A stretch of DNA of 64,000 nucleotides from Thalassobacillus sp. CUG 92003 (GTDB taxonomy: Bacteria; Bacillota; Bacilli; Bacillales; Halobacillaceae), in NCBI RefSeq assembly GCF_013618635.1, contig NZ_JABLSJ010000009.1, positions 102,755 to 166,754 of the forward strand. The letters run 5' to 3'. The position numbers and the translations under genes are program-made. The notes under the pieces are model-generated. The model had not been told where the DNA came from and ran no database searches. It saw only the letters and a list, made by a program, of their open reading frames with translations. Each line of letters begins with the position of its first letter. The first letter of the stretch is position 1. Shown piece after piece: positions 36,484-44,998 of this stretch.

Positions 36484-37449
36484 TTAACTGCGCTCTTTCA
36501 CTAAATAAGCACCGCCGATGACTCCTGCATCATTGCCTAGCTGAGCTATACGAAATTCACAGGCTTCACTGGTCCTTGGCAGGGCATAGGTATCAAATGC
36601 TTTTCTCAAAGGCGATAATAGTTGATCGCCTGCTTTTGATACCCCTCCGCCGATCACGATGATGGCAGGATTGGTCAAAACAGCCATATTGGCAATAGCC
36701 AACCCTAACGTATCCGTAACCTCTTGTATGACTCGCTCAGAATGCAAATCCCCTTGCTCAGCTATATCGAAAACGTCTTTAGCTGTTATATCTCCATTAT
36801 GTGCTCGCATCTCATTTAATAAACTATCAGGGTGTGCGTCGGCTGCTTCGTTAGCCTTTCGAGAAATAGCCCTGGCTGAGGCCTCCGTTTCTAAACAGCC
36901 ATTTTTCCCACAATTACAGGGAGCGCCACCTTCAGTCACCATGGTCATATGGCCAACTTCAGCGGCTGTTCCATTGGCTCCACTTAATAATTCTCCGTTC
37001 ACAATGGCTCCTCCGCCTACTCCTGTACCGAGGGTGATAGCTAATAAATTGCGTGTTTGCTTCCCAGCGCCAAGCCAATTCTCTCCAAGAGCGGCCAAAT
37101 TGGCATCATTATCGATGAACACAGGAACCTTGGCCAAACCTCGCAATTCTTCGCCCAGGTGATAATGCTTCCAGCCGATATTAACGGACTCGTATACATA
37201 TCCCGTATCCGTATCAACAAATGCCGGTGCCCCGACACCTACGCCTTTAATCTGGGACCAACTAAGCCCACTATTCGCCAAAGTTTCGTCAATCGTACGG
37301 TAAACTTCAAGGGCGATATGGGTTCCTTGTTCTGCTTGGTTTGTTGGTATTTCCCATTTGTGGTTAATAACGCCTTCTTCCGAGAGAATAGCCGCTTTAA
37401 TGCTGGTCCCTCCAATATCTACTCCCACCACATACATCTGTGTTTTCAT
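36484..37449 (-). CDS. glcK: Glucokinase (ROK family)
   Basis: 321 residues, identical in length to B. subtilis GlcK. Phosphorylates glucose with ATP. N-terminal phosphate loop GVDIGGTSIKAA, the ROK signature with GHMTMVTEGG and the zinc motif CNCGKNGCLE, and the GGGVSK adenosine block. Preceded by yqgQ 6 nt upstream, the conserved yqgQ-glcK pair. Confidence 0.97.
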   Translation of the reverse strand: MKTQMYVVGVDIGGTSIKAAILSEEGVINHKWEIPTNQAEQGTHIALEVYRTIDETLANSGLSWSQIKGVGVGAPAFVDTDTGYVYESVNIGWKHYHLGEELRGLAKVPVFIDNDANLAALGENWLGAGKQTRNLLAITLGTGVGGGAIVNGELLSGANGTAAEVGHMTMVTEGGAPCNCGKNGCLETEASARAISRKANEAADAHPDSLLNEMRAHNGDITAKDVFDIAEQGDLHSERVIQEVTDTLGLAIANMAVLTNPAIIVIGGGVSKAGDQLLSPLRKAFDTYALPRTSEACEFRIAQLGNDAGVIGGAYLVKERS

Positions 37450-37455
37450 AGATGG

Positions 37456-37665
37456 CTATTCTCCTTTCTCTTTATCACGCAGCCGGGCAGCTTCACTTCG
37501 CAGCAGCAATAAGGCCATGCGATAATCTTCTGTAGTCAGACATTGTGATTGGTGAAGCTCTTTTATTTCATCCTCCATCAATTCCAAATCCCCGACACGA
37601 TCTCCTACATAAATAAACGTTCCGAATTTCATTAATAATTGCCGAATATCATAAATTGTTTCCAT
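37456..37665 (-). CDS. yqgQ: YqgQ (DUF910) family protein
   Basis: 69 residues, METIYDIRQLLMKFGTFIY at the start and YVGDRVGDLELMEDEIKELH after it, the pattern of YqgQ, a small three-helix protein suggested to bind single-stranded nucleic acid. Co-transcribed with glcK. Confidence 0.93.
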   Translation of the reverse strand: METIYDIRQLLMKFGTFIYVGDRVGDLELMEDEIKELHQSQCLTTEDYRMALLLLRSEAARLRDKEKGE

Positions 37666-37714
37666 ATGTTATCACCATTACCCATTATATCAATTAACAT
37701 CTTGAAAAGGAATT

Positions 37715-37752
37715 GAAAAAAGACCCTGATGTTTAACGATCAGGATCTTTAG
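37715..37752 (-). terminator. Terminator overlapping the end of the spoVAF-like gene
   Basis: Minus strand AAGATCCTGAT pairs with ATCAGGGTCTT around an 8-nt loop, then TTTT. One arm lies inside the last codons of the gene. Confidence 0.78.
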
Positions 37753-39187
37753 GGTGGAGAAAGGCGGGTCTTCTATTTTTAAGGGGGATCGGAGAACGAA
37801 TGACCACATCACGTAACGCCCGGGCAGAAAACGGCATAAATGGCCATAGAAAAGGCACGTTGAATGACTTCATTTTGCTTAAATATAAAATCCAAATGGT
37901 GATACCAATCACATAACCCTTAATGCCAAATAAAGCAGTCATAATCAATAAAGCGATTCTGATCAATCTGTCCGCGAGTCCCATTTCATAACTTGGTGTA
38001 GCAAACGTACCGATCGCAGCGATCGATAAGTATAAGACCACTTCGTTGGAAAATAGACCCACTTCTACGGCCACTTGACCAATTAAAATGGCGGCCACAA
38101 GGCCAAGCGCTGTCGCCAAAGAAGATGGCGTGTGAATCGCAGCCATTCTCAGCATATCAATGCCGATTTCCGCTATAATAAACTGCGCGATCAGTGGCAT
38201 GGACCCCTCCGCTTGCGGACCGATGAAGGCAAGCGATTCCGGGAGCAGAGCAGGTTCAAATGATAACAAGTAATACAACGGGAGAATAAAAATCGATGCA
38301 AATACGGCAATAAAGCGAACAAAACGCAAGTAAGCTCCGACGAGTGGTTTCTGACGATATTCCTCTGCATGTTGAAGGTGATGCCAAAATGTTGCCGGGG
38401 TCACCATGACGCTCGGCGAACCGTCAACAATGATCAGGATATGCCCTTCATATAAATGGGCAGAAGCGGTATCTGGCCTTTCCGTATACCTTACGGATGG
38501 ATAAGGATTCCAATACCGTTCACTCACGTATTCTTCTATTGTTTTTTCAGCCATGGGCAGGGCGTCCGTATCTATTTCATTTAATACTTGAACAAGGTCG
38601 TCCACTCTGGACGGATCTACGATGTCTTTGATGTAGCACAAACAGACGTCCGTCATGGACCTGCGCCCAATTTGCAAATAATGCATACGCAAAGAGCGAT
38701 CTCGAATGCGGCGACGAATTAACGCTGTATTGAATACGATCGTTTCCACGAAACCATCCCTGGCTCCCCGGACCACCCGCTCCACATCCGGCTCCTGTGG
38801 AGGGCGTACCGGGTACGTACGCGCGTCGATCATGATGATGGTTTCAAGGCCATCTACGATTAAAGCGGCCGGGCCAGCAAGCACTTGATCACTCGCTGCA
38901 TTCAGATCATCATTCGTATCCAATTCAACATAAGGTACATTCGTCTTCATTAATCGCTTAAGGGGGTCAGGTTCCAAATCATCCGGCGATAACTGAGCAA
39001 GAAAAGCCATGATTCGATGGAGGATTTCATCTTTTACGAACCCGTCCACCATAAATAATGACATATCTTTCCCTGCATATTGGAGGTCCAAATGGATAAG
39101 GTCGAAGCTTTCATCTACGCCCAGTCGGTCTCGGATATAAGAGACATTACTCTCATAATGATTGAACATTAGTTGTTTTTCTTTCAT
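37733..39187 (-). CDS. spoVAF: Orphan GerA-family protein, SpoVAF-like
   Basis: 484 residues. Soluble N-terminal half with RTYPVRPPQEPDVERVVRG and GFVETIVFNTALIRRRIRD, then YPSVRYTERPDTASAHLYEG and about five membrane segments from residue 290. No B or C subunit gene adjoins it, which points to SpoVAF (B. subtilis 493 residues), the pore-like partner of FigP, rather than a nutrient receptor. In B. subtilis spoVAF is in the spoVA operon; here it is alone. AAGGTG precedes the ATG. Divergent from an unknown gene at 39319. Confidence 0.78.
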   Translation of the reverse strand: MKEKQLMFNHYESNVSYIRDRLGVDESFDLIHLDLQYAGKDMSLFMVDGFVKDEILHRIMAFLAQLSPDDLEPDPLKRLMKTNVPYVELDTNDDLNAASDQVLAGPAALIVDGLETIIMIDARTYPVRPPQEPDVERVVRGARDGFVETIVFNTALIRRRIRDRSLRMHYLQIGRRSMTDVCLCYIKDIVDPSRVDDLVQVLNEIDTDALPMAEKTIEEYVSERYWNPYPSVRYTERPDTASAHLYEGHILIIVDGSPSVMVTPATFWHHLQHAEEYRQKPLVGAYLRFVRFIAVFASIFILPLYYLLSFEPALLPESLAFIGPQAEGSMPLIAQFIIAEIGIDMLRMAAIHTPSSLATALGLVAAILIGQVAVEVGLFSNEVVLYLSIAAIGTFATPSYEMGLADRLIRIALLIMTALFGIKGYVIGITIWILYLSKMKSFNVPFLWPFMPFSARALRDVVIRSPIPLKNRRPAFLHPKDPDR

Positions 39188-39237
39188 AAGTTCACCTTCA
39201 GTCTGTTTCTGAAGTTAGTTTTGACCATTATTGAACT

Positions 39238-39251
39238 CCTCATGCATGAGG
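39238..39251. promoter_or_regulatory. Perfect 14-bp palindrome in a divergent promoter region
   Basis: CCTCATGCATGAGG lies 50 bp from the spoVAF-like start and 67 bp from the start of the gene at 39319. A perfect 14-bp dyad between two divergent genes is a candidate operator; no regulator is identified. Confidence 0.4.
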
Positions 39252-39318
39252 TTTCATAGCATAAACCATATTTTGAATCATATAACAACAGTAGACCTTG
39301 TACAAAGGAGTCGGAGCA

Positions 39319-40179
39319 ATGAGAGATAAATGGCTTTTTCTTATCACGATAGGGGCTGGGCTTCTGGCGGCTGTGTTATTGTGGGCCAAGCTTCATGACA
39401 CTCCAGTTATCAAATATTTCCCTATTGATACAAGTCAATCTTTCCAAGAAGCCGAAACACAACTCAGGATGACCGCTCAGGAAGACGATGACCAATATGA
39501 AATTGACTGGAATATTCATTCCACTAGTGATGAAACAATGTATTTACGGCAAGATGTTTCCTTGTTGTTTGTGAATGGCCAGTTAAAAGGGATTTTGAAC
39601 AAATGGAAAGAAAACACAGACTCCATCAGTCACGTTTCAACCATTCATGGCGAAGATAGTAAGAAGTATGAAACATTAACGTTGCACCACGGAGAAATAC
39701 ACTACCCTGACGATAATATTAACAGCATTCAAAAAATGACCCAGCAAAATTTGTATGTAGTTGATTCTCCTCATTCGCCGTTGGAATCATTTTCAAAGCC
39801 AGAAACAGATATGCAAAAAGAATGGCAGCAAACGCTTGATCACTCGATTCAACAGCAGCTTGACGAGCAATGGGATCAGCTCTTCACTCATTTTAATATT
39901 AAAAAAGAGCAGTATGATCCGGTCCCTTTGACAGAACTGATTCGCTACCAGGACGAATCGATACCTGGTTTGAATGCAGAGGAAACAAAGCGCGTCCTTG
40001 CCCAGTTATGGGAAGGAATTTATAAGCAGTACGTCTTAGGTACAACCGATAACCAATCCTCCGGTCACCCGATCCAAAGCTATATCCCTTTAATTCTCTT
40101 CGATAAAAAAGGAGACCATCTGATTGTATTGTTTGAAGATGACGAAGGTAACAAACAAAAACTGATACAGAAATATTAA
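39319..40179 (+). CDS. Unrecognised membrane-anchored protein
   Basis: About 286 residues that I do not recognise. One N-terminal membrane helix (WLFLITIGAGLLAAVLLW) with an inward basic start, then a hydrophilic acidic domain presumed to face outward (for example AEDD-like and DEQWDQLF stretches). AAAGGAG lies 8 nt before the ATG at 39319. No enzyme motif seen. It is divergent from the spoVAF-like gene, so a sporulation or germination role is possible but unproven. Confidence 0.85.
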   Translation: MRDKWLFLITIGAGLLAAVLLWAKLHDTPVIKYFPIDTSQSFQEAETQLRMTAQEDDDQYEIDWNIHSTSDETMYLRQDVSLLFVNGQLKGILNKWKENTDSISHVSTIHGEDSKKYETLTLHHGEIHYPDDNINSIQKMTQQNLYVVDSPHSPLESFSKPETDMQKEWQQTLDHSIQQQLDEQWDQLFTHFNIKKEQYDPVPLTELIRYQDESIPGLNAEETKRVLAQLWEGIYKQYVLGTTDNQSSGHPIQSYIPLILFDKKGDHLIVLFEDDEGNKQKLIQKY

Positions 40180-40220
40180 CGAGCGTGCAGTTATCTGTGC
40201 TCTCATACAGAACCGATAAA

Positions 40221-40255
40221 AAAACCAAGACGCTTAGGCCAAGCGTCTTGGTTTT
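40221..40255. terminator. Bidirectional terminator between the 39319 gene and gluP
   Basis: AAAACCAAGACGCTT (40221-40235) pairs perfectly with AAGCGTCTTGGTTTT (40241-40255) around five bases. Confidence 0.88.
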
Positions 40256-40289
40256 GCAGTTTGGACTGTTGTTGTGTGAATGAATTGTT

Positions 40290-41558
40290 CTACCTGATCA
40301 ATCTAATCGTGTTCTTTTCATTGTCACAATGTTGAATATGCGTCATACGTACTTCAGCTGTTGTTTGTTCTTCCTGGCCCGAATGGTGATACCCGTAAAT
40401 TCCCATACCCAACGTGGCTCCGATGTATATGATTACAGCTAAACTTTGCCACATCACATGCCGTTTCGTTGGCAAATATACGATAAAGGAAGCAATAAAA
40501 CCACCGACCATTCCACCGATATGAGCACCATTATCAATTTGCGGAACTGCTAAACCAAACACAATGTTCAATGCAATAATAAAGATGAGATTCTTCCCCA
40601 TGGTTTGAAAAAAAATGCGTTTATATTGCAATCCGAAAAATAGCAGAGCACCAAAAAGACCAAATATTGCCCCCGATGCACCTGCGGAAACGGCAGGATT
40701 CAACATGAAGCTTGCCATCCCTCCGAAAATGCCGGCTAAAAAATAGATGAGCCCGAACCGCCACGTTCCGAAGATCCGTTCGACCGCACTCCCCAAATAA
40801 AATAAAGCCAACATATTCATGAATAAATGCAGCATGCCAATATGGAGAAACATGGAAGACACGATTCTCCACCATTCACCATCTATGATCGCTGGATTAT
40901 ATTTCGCCCCGAATTCAATTAAGTTAGAAACCGAAAGGCTCCCCCCATTTGCCTCTACCATTAAATATATGGCGACATTAATAGCGAGCAGAATATATGT
41001 AAGCGCAACGTTCCCTTGATTGAAAACGCGTTCTTTTTCTTTTCGTTTTTGTTGCTGAAACGATGATAATCCTTGTTTAAGCGCCCTAACCTTATCTTCT
41101 AACTCGATCATATTCTCAGGCAAAGCAATCGGAACCGTACTCAGTCCAAATTGCTCATATATGGCTTTTCTACCCGTCATTTTCTGATCATCAGACAAAT
41201 AGTAGCCTTGAATTTGCATATTTTTATTACCTTTTACGTGCTGAGGTTGAAGCAGATGCTCCCACTCCCCCACAGGCGGATGTTCAGCTACATAAACGGA
41301 ATGAATCATGATGTTTCGTCCATTAAAAAAGTGCCGATTCTGTTTGACTTGCTGAACGGTTTTACCTAAATCCTGCTGTAACTGGTTTTTCCAATCTACT
41401 TGTTTCAATTGGAAACGAAGGATGTGCTGTTTTCGTTGCTGCATTGTAGCCAGCCATATTTCATTATTTGTTTCATTAAGATAAACAATCTCAAAATCAT
41501 GGTTTACGGCTAAGTCATAGGCCATGCTCCAAACAATATATTCCTGTTCAATAAACAT
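40290..41558 (-). CDS. gluP: Rhomboid intramembrane serine protease (GluP/YqgP-like, short)
   Basis: About 422 residues. Cytosolic N-terminal domain (residues 1-175), then a rhomboid core with HLFMNMLALFYLG, the catalytic serine in GASGAIFG and the catalytic histidine in AHIGGMVGG. B. subtilis YqgP is about 507 residues and ends in TPR repeats; here the TPR part is missing and the protein ends 60 residues after the His. I start at the ATG at 41558 with GGAAGGTG upstream. Likely a membrane protein quality-control protease. Confidence 0.9.
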   Translation of the reverse strand: MFIEQEYIVWSMAYDLAVNHDFEIVYLNETNNEIWLATMQQRKQHILRFQLKQVDWKNQLQQDLGKTVQQVKQNRHFFNGRNIMIHSVYVAEHPPVGEWEHLLQPQHVKGNKNMQIQGYYLSDDQKMTGRKAIYEQFGLSTVPIALPENMIELEDKVRALKQGLSSFQQQKRKEKERVFNQGNVALTYILLAINVAIYLMVEANGGSLSVSNLIEFGAKYNPAIIDGEWWRIVSSMFLHIGMLHLFMNMLALFYLGSAVERIFGTWRFGLIYFLAGIFGGMASFMLNPAVSAGASGAIFGLFGALLFFGLQYKRIFFQTMGKNLIFIIALNIVFGLAVPQIDNGAHIGGMVGGFIASFIVYLPTKRHVMWQSLAVIIYIGATLGMGIYGYHHSGQEEQTTAEVRMTHIQHCDNEKNTIRLIR

Positions 41559-41707
41559 ATCCGCTTCACCTTCCTTTTCCCATAATACCATGATATTCTG
41601 CATTCTCGCTAAAATTTACGCGTTCGCCGAATTCTATTCAAGTGTGACATGGAGATAAGATAATCCGGGTTTGAATCCAGTAAAATGAAGGATTTTCACT
41701 ATCGAGC

Positions 41708-41985
41708 AGGATTGAAGAAGACATGAATTTGAGGTAATGGGGGGCGTTACCATAAAAGGGATAGGGGTGGCTTTGAAACAACTCGCTTTCCTGCGGGGAA
41801 CCGGCGAGCCTCCTTTTCCCGCGGGAGTCTCGCCGTTTCAAAGCCACCCCGTCGACATGAGATGATCGCCCCCTCCATAAAAGAATGCAATTTAGCTAAG
41901 CTATAAGACGTTTCGGCACCATCAGGTTCCTGATTGAAAGAATAGATTGCAGGCGCTCTGTTCCGTAACGCCCCCCCCTTCAATC
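41708..41985. mobile_element. MITE-like palindromic element (about 270 nt)
   Basis: Outer inverted repeats: GGGGGGCGTTAC (41739-41750) with GTAACGCCCCCC (41965-41976), extended by GATTGAAG and CTTCAATC-like bases further out. Inside, GGGGTGGCTTTGAAAC (41764-41779) pairs perfectly with GTTTCAAAGCCACCCC (41835-41850), and GGCGAG with CTCGCC. The core shares TCGCTTTCCTGCGGGGAACC with other copies. It fills the 500-nt gap between gluP and yqgO. No transposase; calling it mobile is an inference. Confidence 0.55.
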
Positions 41986-42021
41986 TAGACACTTAGTCAG
42001 CCAAAAATTAAATATAAAAAA

Positions 42022-42052
42022 GTAACGCTCTGAATTTCGCTCGGAGCGTTAC
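42022..42052 (-). terminator. Terminator of yqgO
   Basis: GTAACGCTCTGA (42022-42033) pairs with TCGGAGCGTTAC (42041-42052), one wobble; A-run on the plus side gives the T-run for the minus strand. Confidence 0.85.
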
Positions 42053-42058
42053 GTTCGT

Positions 42059-42241
42059 TTAGGACCGAGCTGAAAATAACCCGCCCACCATACGTTTACG
42101 AACAAATGGGATCTTCATTGCTATTCGAATTGCTTGTTTTCTTAGCACCGGTTGAGATAACAACGCATTCGACCAGTGATAACGGTTTCGATATAGAACA
42201 TACGCACCTACGGATAGCATGACAGCCAGTATGCTTTTCAT
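42059..42241 (-). CDS. yqgO: Small membrane protein, YqgO-like
   Basis: 60 residues: MKSILAVMLSVGAYVLYRNRYHW-type N-terminal helix, then a basic amphipathic part with IAMKIPFVRKRMV. GGGGAG lies 8-9 nt before the ATG at 42241. Named by position between gluP and yqgN, as in B. subtilis; sequence is too short for a firm family call. Confidence 0.7.
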   Translation of the reverse strand: MKSILAVMLSVGAYVLYRNRYHWSNALLSQPVLRKQAIRIAMKIPFVRKRMVGGLFSARS

Positions 42242-42376
42242 CTTTTCACTCCCCATCCTCTATTTCCCTTTAGATTGTGAAGATAATAGTGAATTATACG
42301 GCATGACATGTCTTGTTACCAACTCGACTTGTTAAATAGTCGCCTTAGATCAACAATCACCGACGTTGTGCAAACT

Positions 42377-42934
42377 TTATAAGATAAAACCGCTTTCCGT
42401 TAAAATATGATCAACTGGAATATCGAACGATTCATGAGGCAGCGTCTCTACTATTTGTTGTTGCGATGCTAAGGAAAGTTTCACTCCCTCGTACTGCGTT
42501 AAATAACGGTCGTAAAACCCGCCGCCATGGCCAATTCGAAATCCTTCTGCATCAAACAATAAGCCAGGTACGAGCAATAAATCAATTTCATGCTTTTCCA
42601 CATAAACCGATTGGCCAGGATTCGGTTCAAGAAGACCGACATATACGCACTCCAATTGGCCATTATGCTCCAAGTGATAAAAATCCAATTGCTTCTCCCT
42701 AGGAAGACATTTTGGCACAACTATCCGTTTTCCTTCCTCCCAAGCGCGCTCAATTATGGGGGTGGTCGACCATTCATGGTCCTGGGCGATCGTTACGCCG
42801 ATCGTATCGGCTTCCTTCCATAACTGTGATTCAAATAACCTTGTGTGAATCGCCTGTTCTATTTCATGTTTTCTTACCGCCGAATAGGACGTCAACAGTT
42901 TTTTCGCGTGCGTCCTCAACCCTGGTTTATCCAT
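42377..42934 (-). CDS. yqgN: 5-formyltetrahydrofolate cyclo-ligase
   Basis: 185 residues. Converts 5-formyl-THF to methenyl-THF with ATP. The signature GFRIGHGGGFYDRYL carries the ATP/folate site; LLVPGLLFD precedes it, and an Arg/Lys-rich N-terminus (RTHAKKLL) fits the family. Upstream gene in the direction of transcription is rpmG, about 55 nt away and separated by a terminator. It complements the gcv genes in one-carbon metabolism. Confidence 0.95.
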   Translation of the reverse strand: MDKPGLRTHAKKLLTSYSAVRKHEIEQAIHTRLFESQLWKEADTIGVTIAQDHEWSTTPIIERAWEEGKRIVVPKCLPREKQLDFYHLEHNGQLECVYVGLLEPNPGQSVYVEKHEIDLLLVPGLLFDAEGFRIGHGGGFYDRYLTQYEGVKLSLASQQQIVETLPHESFDIPVDHILTESGFIL

Positions 42935-42956
42935 CTGATTTCCCCTCCATATAGAT

Positions 42957-42990
42957 AAAAAAACAGTAGGATGGAGTCTCCTACTGTCTT
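42957..42990 (-). terminator. Terminator of rpmG
   Basis: ACAGTAGGA (42963-42971) pairs with TCCTACTGT (42979-42987); seven T follow on the minus strand. It abuts the rpmG stop codon. Confidence 0.85.
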
Positions 42991-43138
42991 ACTTCGTTTC
43001 GCGGTGTAAAGTGTGTTTACCCAAACGTGGACTATATTTCATTAGTTCAAGACGCTCAGGGTTCGTACGTTTGTTTTTTGTTGTAATATAATTGCGATCA
43101 CCGCTGTCAGTGCAAGCAAGTGTAATGTTTACACGCAT
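42989..43138 (-). CDS. rpmG: Ribosomal protein L33, zinc-less (C-minus) form
   Basis: 49 residues, [19 protein letters not shown] at the start and [11 protein letters not shown] at the end: L33. The zinc-ribbon form has two CXXC pairs; here only Cys9 remains, with Ser at the next position (CTDS) and KYSP where others have KYCP. It should therefore not bind zinc. Such C-minus paralogs are often zinc-starvation forms, so a second, zinc-binding copy is expected elsewhere. Position next to yqgN fits B. subtilis rpmGA. Confidence 0.95.
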   Translation of the reverse strand: MRVNITLACTDSGDRNYITTKNKRTNPERLELMKYSPRLGKHTLHRETK

Positions 43139-43320
43139 CGTTTATCCCTCCAAATCATTGTAATCATAACTTTGTTTCAGAAACAATTTCAGACTTAATC
43201 ATCTTATCAAAACTTTTCCTGCCTTTCAAGTATTGAATCACGATTGTCCTCTTTTAATCATGCATAGAAAATGATTATAATATATGATATAAATAAATGT
43301 GGAAGAATAGGAGTGATTCA

Positions 43321-43689
43321 ATGATTGAAACCCTGATTACAGTAGCCTCGATAGCGATCGTTCTTTTGGCATTAAGTTTTATGATGAACGATCGTTTTCA
43401 AGAAATTGAGGATCAAGTGGAACAACTGTCGATCAATGTAATGCAGGATAATTACCAATTGAAAAAGAAAATGAAAGTTTTAGAAGAAGAACTGCTTCAA
43501 GACGACATCACAGAGGAAAAGCGCCCTTCCCAAACCGACGGCGCCTTTCGAAACAAACCTCCAATGGTGACAACCGTACAATCGTTAGCTGACAGCGGCT
43601 ATAGCATCAAGGAAATCGCCCGTAAAACAGAACTTGGCGAACAAAATATCCATTCCATATTGAACCAATCCAAAGGAGTGCAGTCATGA
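43321..43689 (+). CDS. Single-TM coiled-coil protein with C-terminal HTH-like region (YqzD-like)
   Basis: 122 residues: N-terminal helix (TLITVASIAIVLLALSFMM), a heptad-like coiled coil (residues 25-60), then a linker and a helix-turn-helix-like end VQSLADSGYSIKEIARKTEL. AGGAGTG lies 7 nt before the ATG at 43321. It overlaps the next gene by ATGA. Located where B. subtilis has yqzC-yqzD; the correspondence is by position and shape. Confidence 0.72.
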   Translation: MIETLITVASIAIVLLALSFMMNDRFQEIEDQVEQLSINVMQDNYQLKKKMKVLEEELLQDDITEEKRPSQTDGAFRNKPPMVTTVQSLADSGYSIKEIARKTELGEQNIHSILNQSKGVQS

Positions 43690-44159
43690 AGCACACTGTT
43701 CGTGTCTTTGCCCTGGGTTTACTTACCGCTGCAGCTATTTGCGCTGTCGCCTATTGGCTGGAGGATAAAGAAGCAAATGAGTCCAAGGCAGACATTACTA
43801 CAGAAGAAATGGTCAGTTCTTTAAAGAAAGAAGGTTACCATGTTTTAACGGAGGAGGAGCATCAACAGCTGCAAAGCGAGAGTGAAACTAATGCGTCGGC
43901 TGAACCTGACGAATCAGAAACCACGCCGCAGGAAGAACAACAATCAGATTCCCCACGCACCTTCGCCCTCTCTATTGAATCAGGTATGAATTCACGTGAT
44001 ATCAGCGAGACGTTGGCAGAAGCAAATATCATAGAAGAACCGGATGAATTTGACTCTTATTTGAAAGAAAATGATTACAGTCGTTACATACAAACGGGGC
44101 AATTTGATGTATCGGAAAATATGAATTTTAAACAGTTGGCTGATACAATCACGAATTAA
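43686..44159 (+). CDS. yqzC: YceG-like protein (YqzC-like)
   Basis: 157 residues: membrane helix at residues 5-22, acidic linker rich in Glu/Ser/Thr (residues 30-90), then a module FALSIESGMNSRDISETLAE...FDSYLKENDYSRYIQTGQF, the recognition module seen in YceG/MltG. The catalytic Glu region of full-length MltG is absent, so it is not expected to cut peptidoglycan. Pair with the upstream gene; followed by a terminator. Confidence 0.75.
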   Translation: MKHTVRVFALGLLTAAAICAVAYWLEDKEANESKADITTEEMVSSLKKEGYHVLTEEEHQQLQSESETNASAEPDESETTPQEEQQSDSPRTFALSIESGMNSRDISETLAEANIIEEPDEFDSYLKENDYSRYIQTGQFDVSENMNFKQLADTITN

Positions 44160-44193
44160 ATCGTGATGCTGGAAACAAAATTGAATGAAATGC

Positions 44194-44231
44194 AAAAATG
44201 CCGAACGATTTGAAATCATTCGGCATTTTTG
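44194..44231 (+). terminator. Terminator of the yqzD-yqzC pair
   Basis: AAAAATGCCGAACGATT pairs with AATCATTCGGCATTTTT (one mismatch), ending in a T-run. Confidence 0.85.
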
Positions 44232-44316
44232 TGTTCCACGCAAGGCGTTAAAAAGCTGCTCCGCTTGTCTCAGCTTCCTCGCAAACCTAACAACGCTTTC
44301 CTAGAGAAACTGATAG

Positions 44317-44976
44317 CTAATTATTAAGGTCATAAGATGTGCCTTTGACTAAATAGAAGATACTTTCCCCGATATTCGTGATATGATCAGCGAACCGTTC
44401 AATATAACGAGCGCTATAAGCCATTTGCATAATGTGCTGGATCTGCTCCGGATTGATCGCAGTTAATTCGAGCATTTCTTTTACTACGTTCCCATACATT
44501 TCATCAACAACATCATCCATGTGCGCGAGCTTCTTAGCTAACGATATATCTTCATGTTCAAAGGCTTTTACCGCTACATCCACCATATCCTTTGCTTCAT
44601 GTGCCATCTTTCGAATAGCTGGATTGATGGTGATATTATGGTTTTCTCCTAGATGAATGGTCGCCTTTGCAATATTGGTAGCGTGATCCGCCATCCGTTC
44701 TAAATCAGATGAAATTTTGATGGCAATAATCAACCTTCGCAAATCTTTAGCCACGGGTTGTTGTTTAGCAATCATCAAAATAGCATCTTCATTTATTTTT
44801 ATTTCCCGTTCATCGATTTTCGAATCTACTTCGATAATTTCTTTTGCACGTGTCACATCATGCGTGTACAAAACCTCTATTGCTGTCTCCAAAGCATTTT
44901 GAGCTTCGTAGGCTAATGATTTGACATCATTCTTTAACGTAGTCAACTCTTCTTCAAACTGGGCACGTATAACCAT
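44317..44976 (-). CDS. phoU: Phosphate signalling protein PhoU
   Basis: 219 residues, two three-helix PhoU repeats, each with the metal-cluster pattern (SSDLERMADHATNIAKATI; SARYIERFADHITNIGESI). It links Pst transport to the PhoR-PhoP system and restrains phosphate uptake. Last gene of pstS-C-A-B-phoU; 22 nt after pstB. B. subtilis lacks phoU here and instead has two pstB genes. Confidence 0.96.
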   Translation of the reverse strand: MVIRAQFEEELTTLKNDVKSLAYEAQNALETAIEVLYTHDVTRAKEIIEVDSKIDEREIKINEDAILMIAKQQPVAKDLRRLIIAIKISSDLERMADHATNIAKATIHLGENHNITINPAIRKMAHEAKDMVDVAVKAFEHEDISLAKKLAHMDDVVDEMYGNVVKEMLELTAINPEQIQHIMQMAYSARYIERFADHITNIGESIFYLVKGTSYDLNN

Positions 44977-44998
44977 CCATTATTCTCCCCTTCGGGTA

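Noticed and set aside
37733..39187. Nutrient receptor A subunit
   Set aside because: No B or C gene nearby, and the sequence features fit SpoVAF better.
41638..41992. Two minus-strand open frames of 69 and 81 codons
   Set aside because: They lie inside the palindromic element; the reading is a by-product of the GC-rich repeat.
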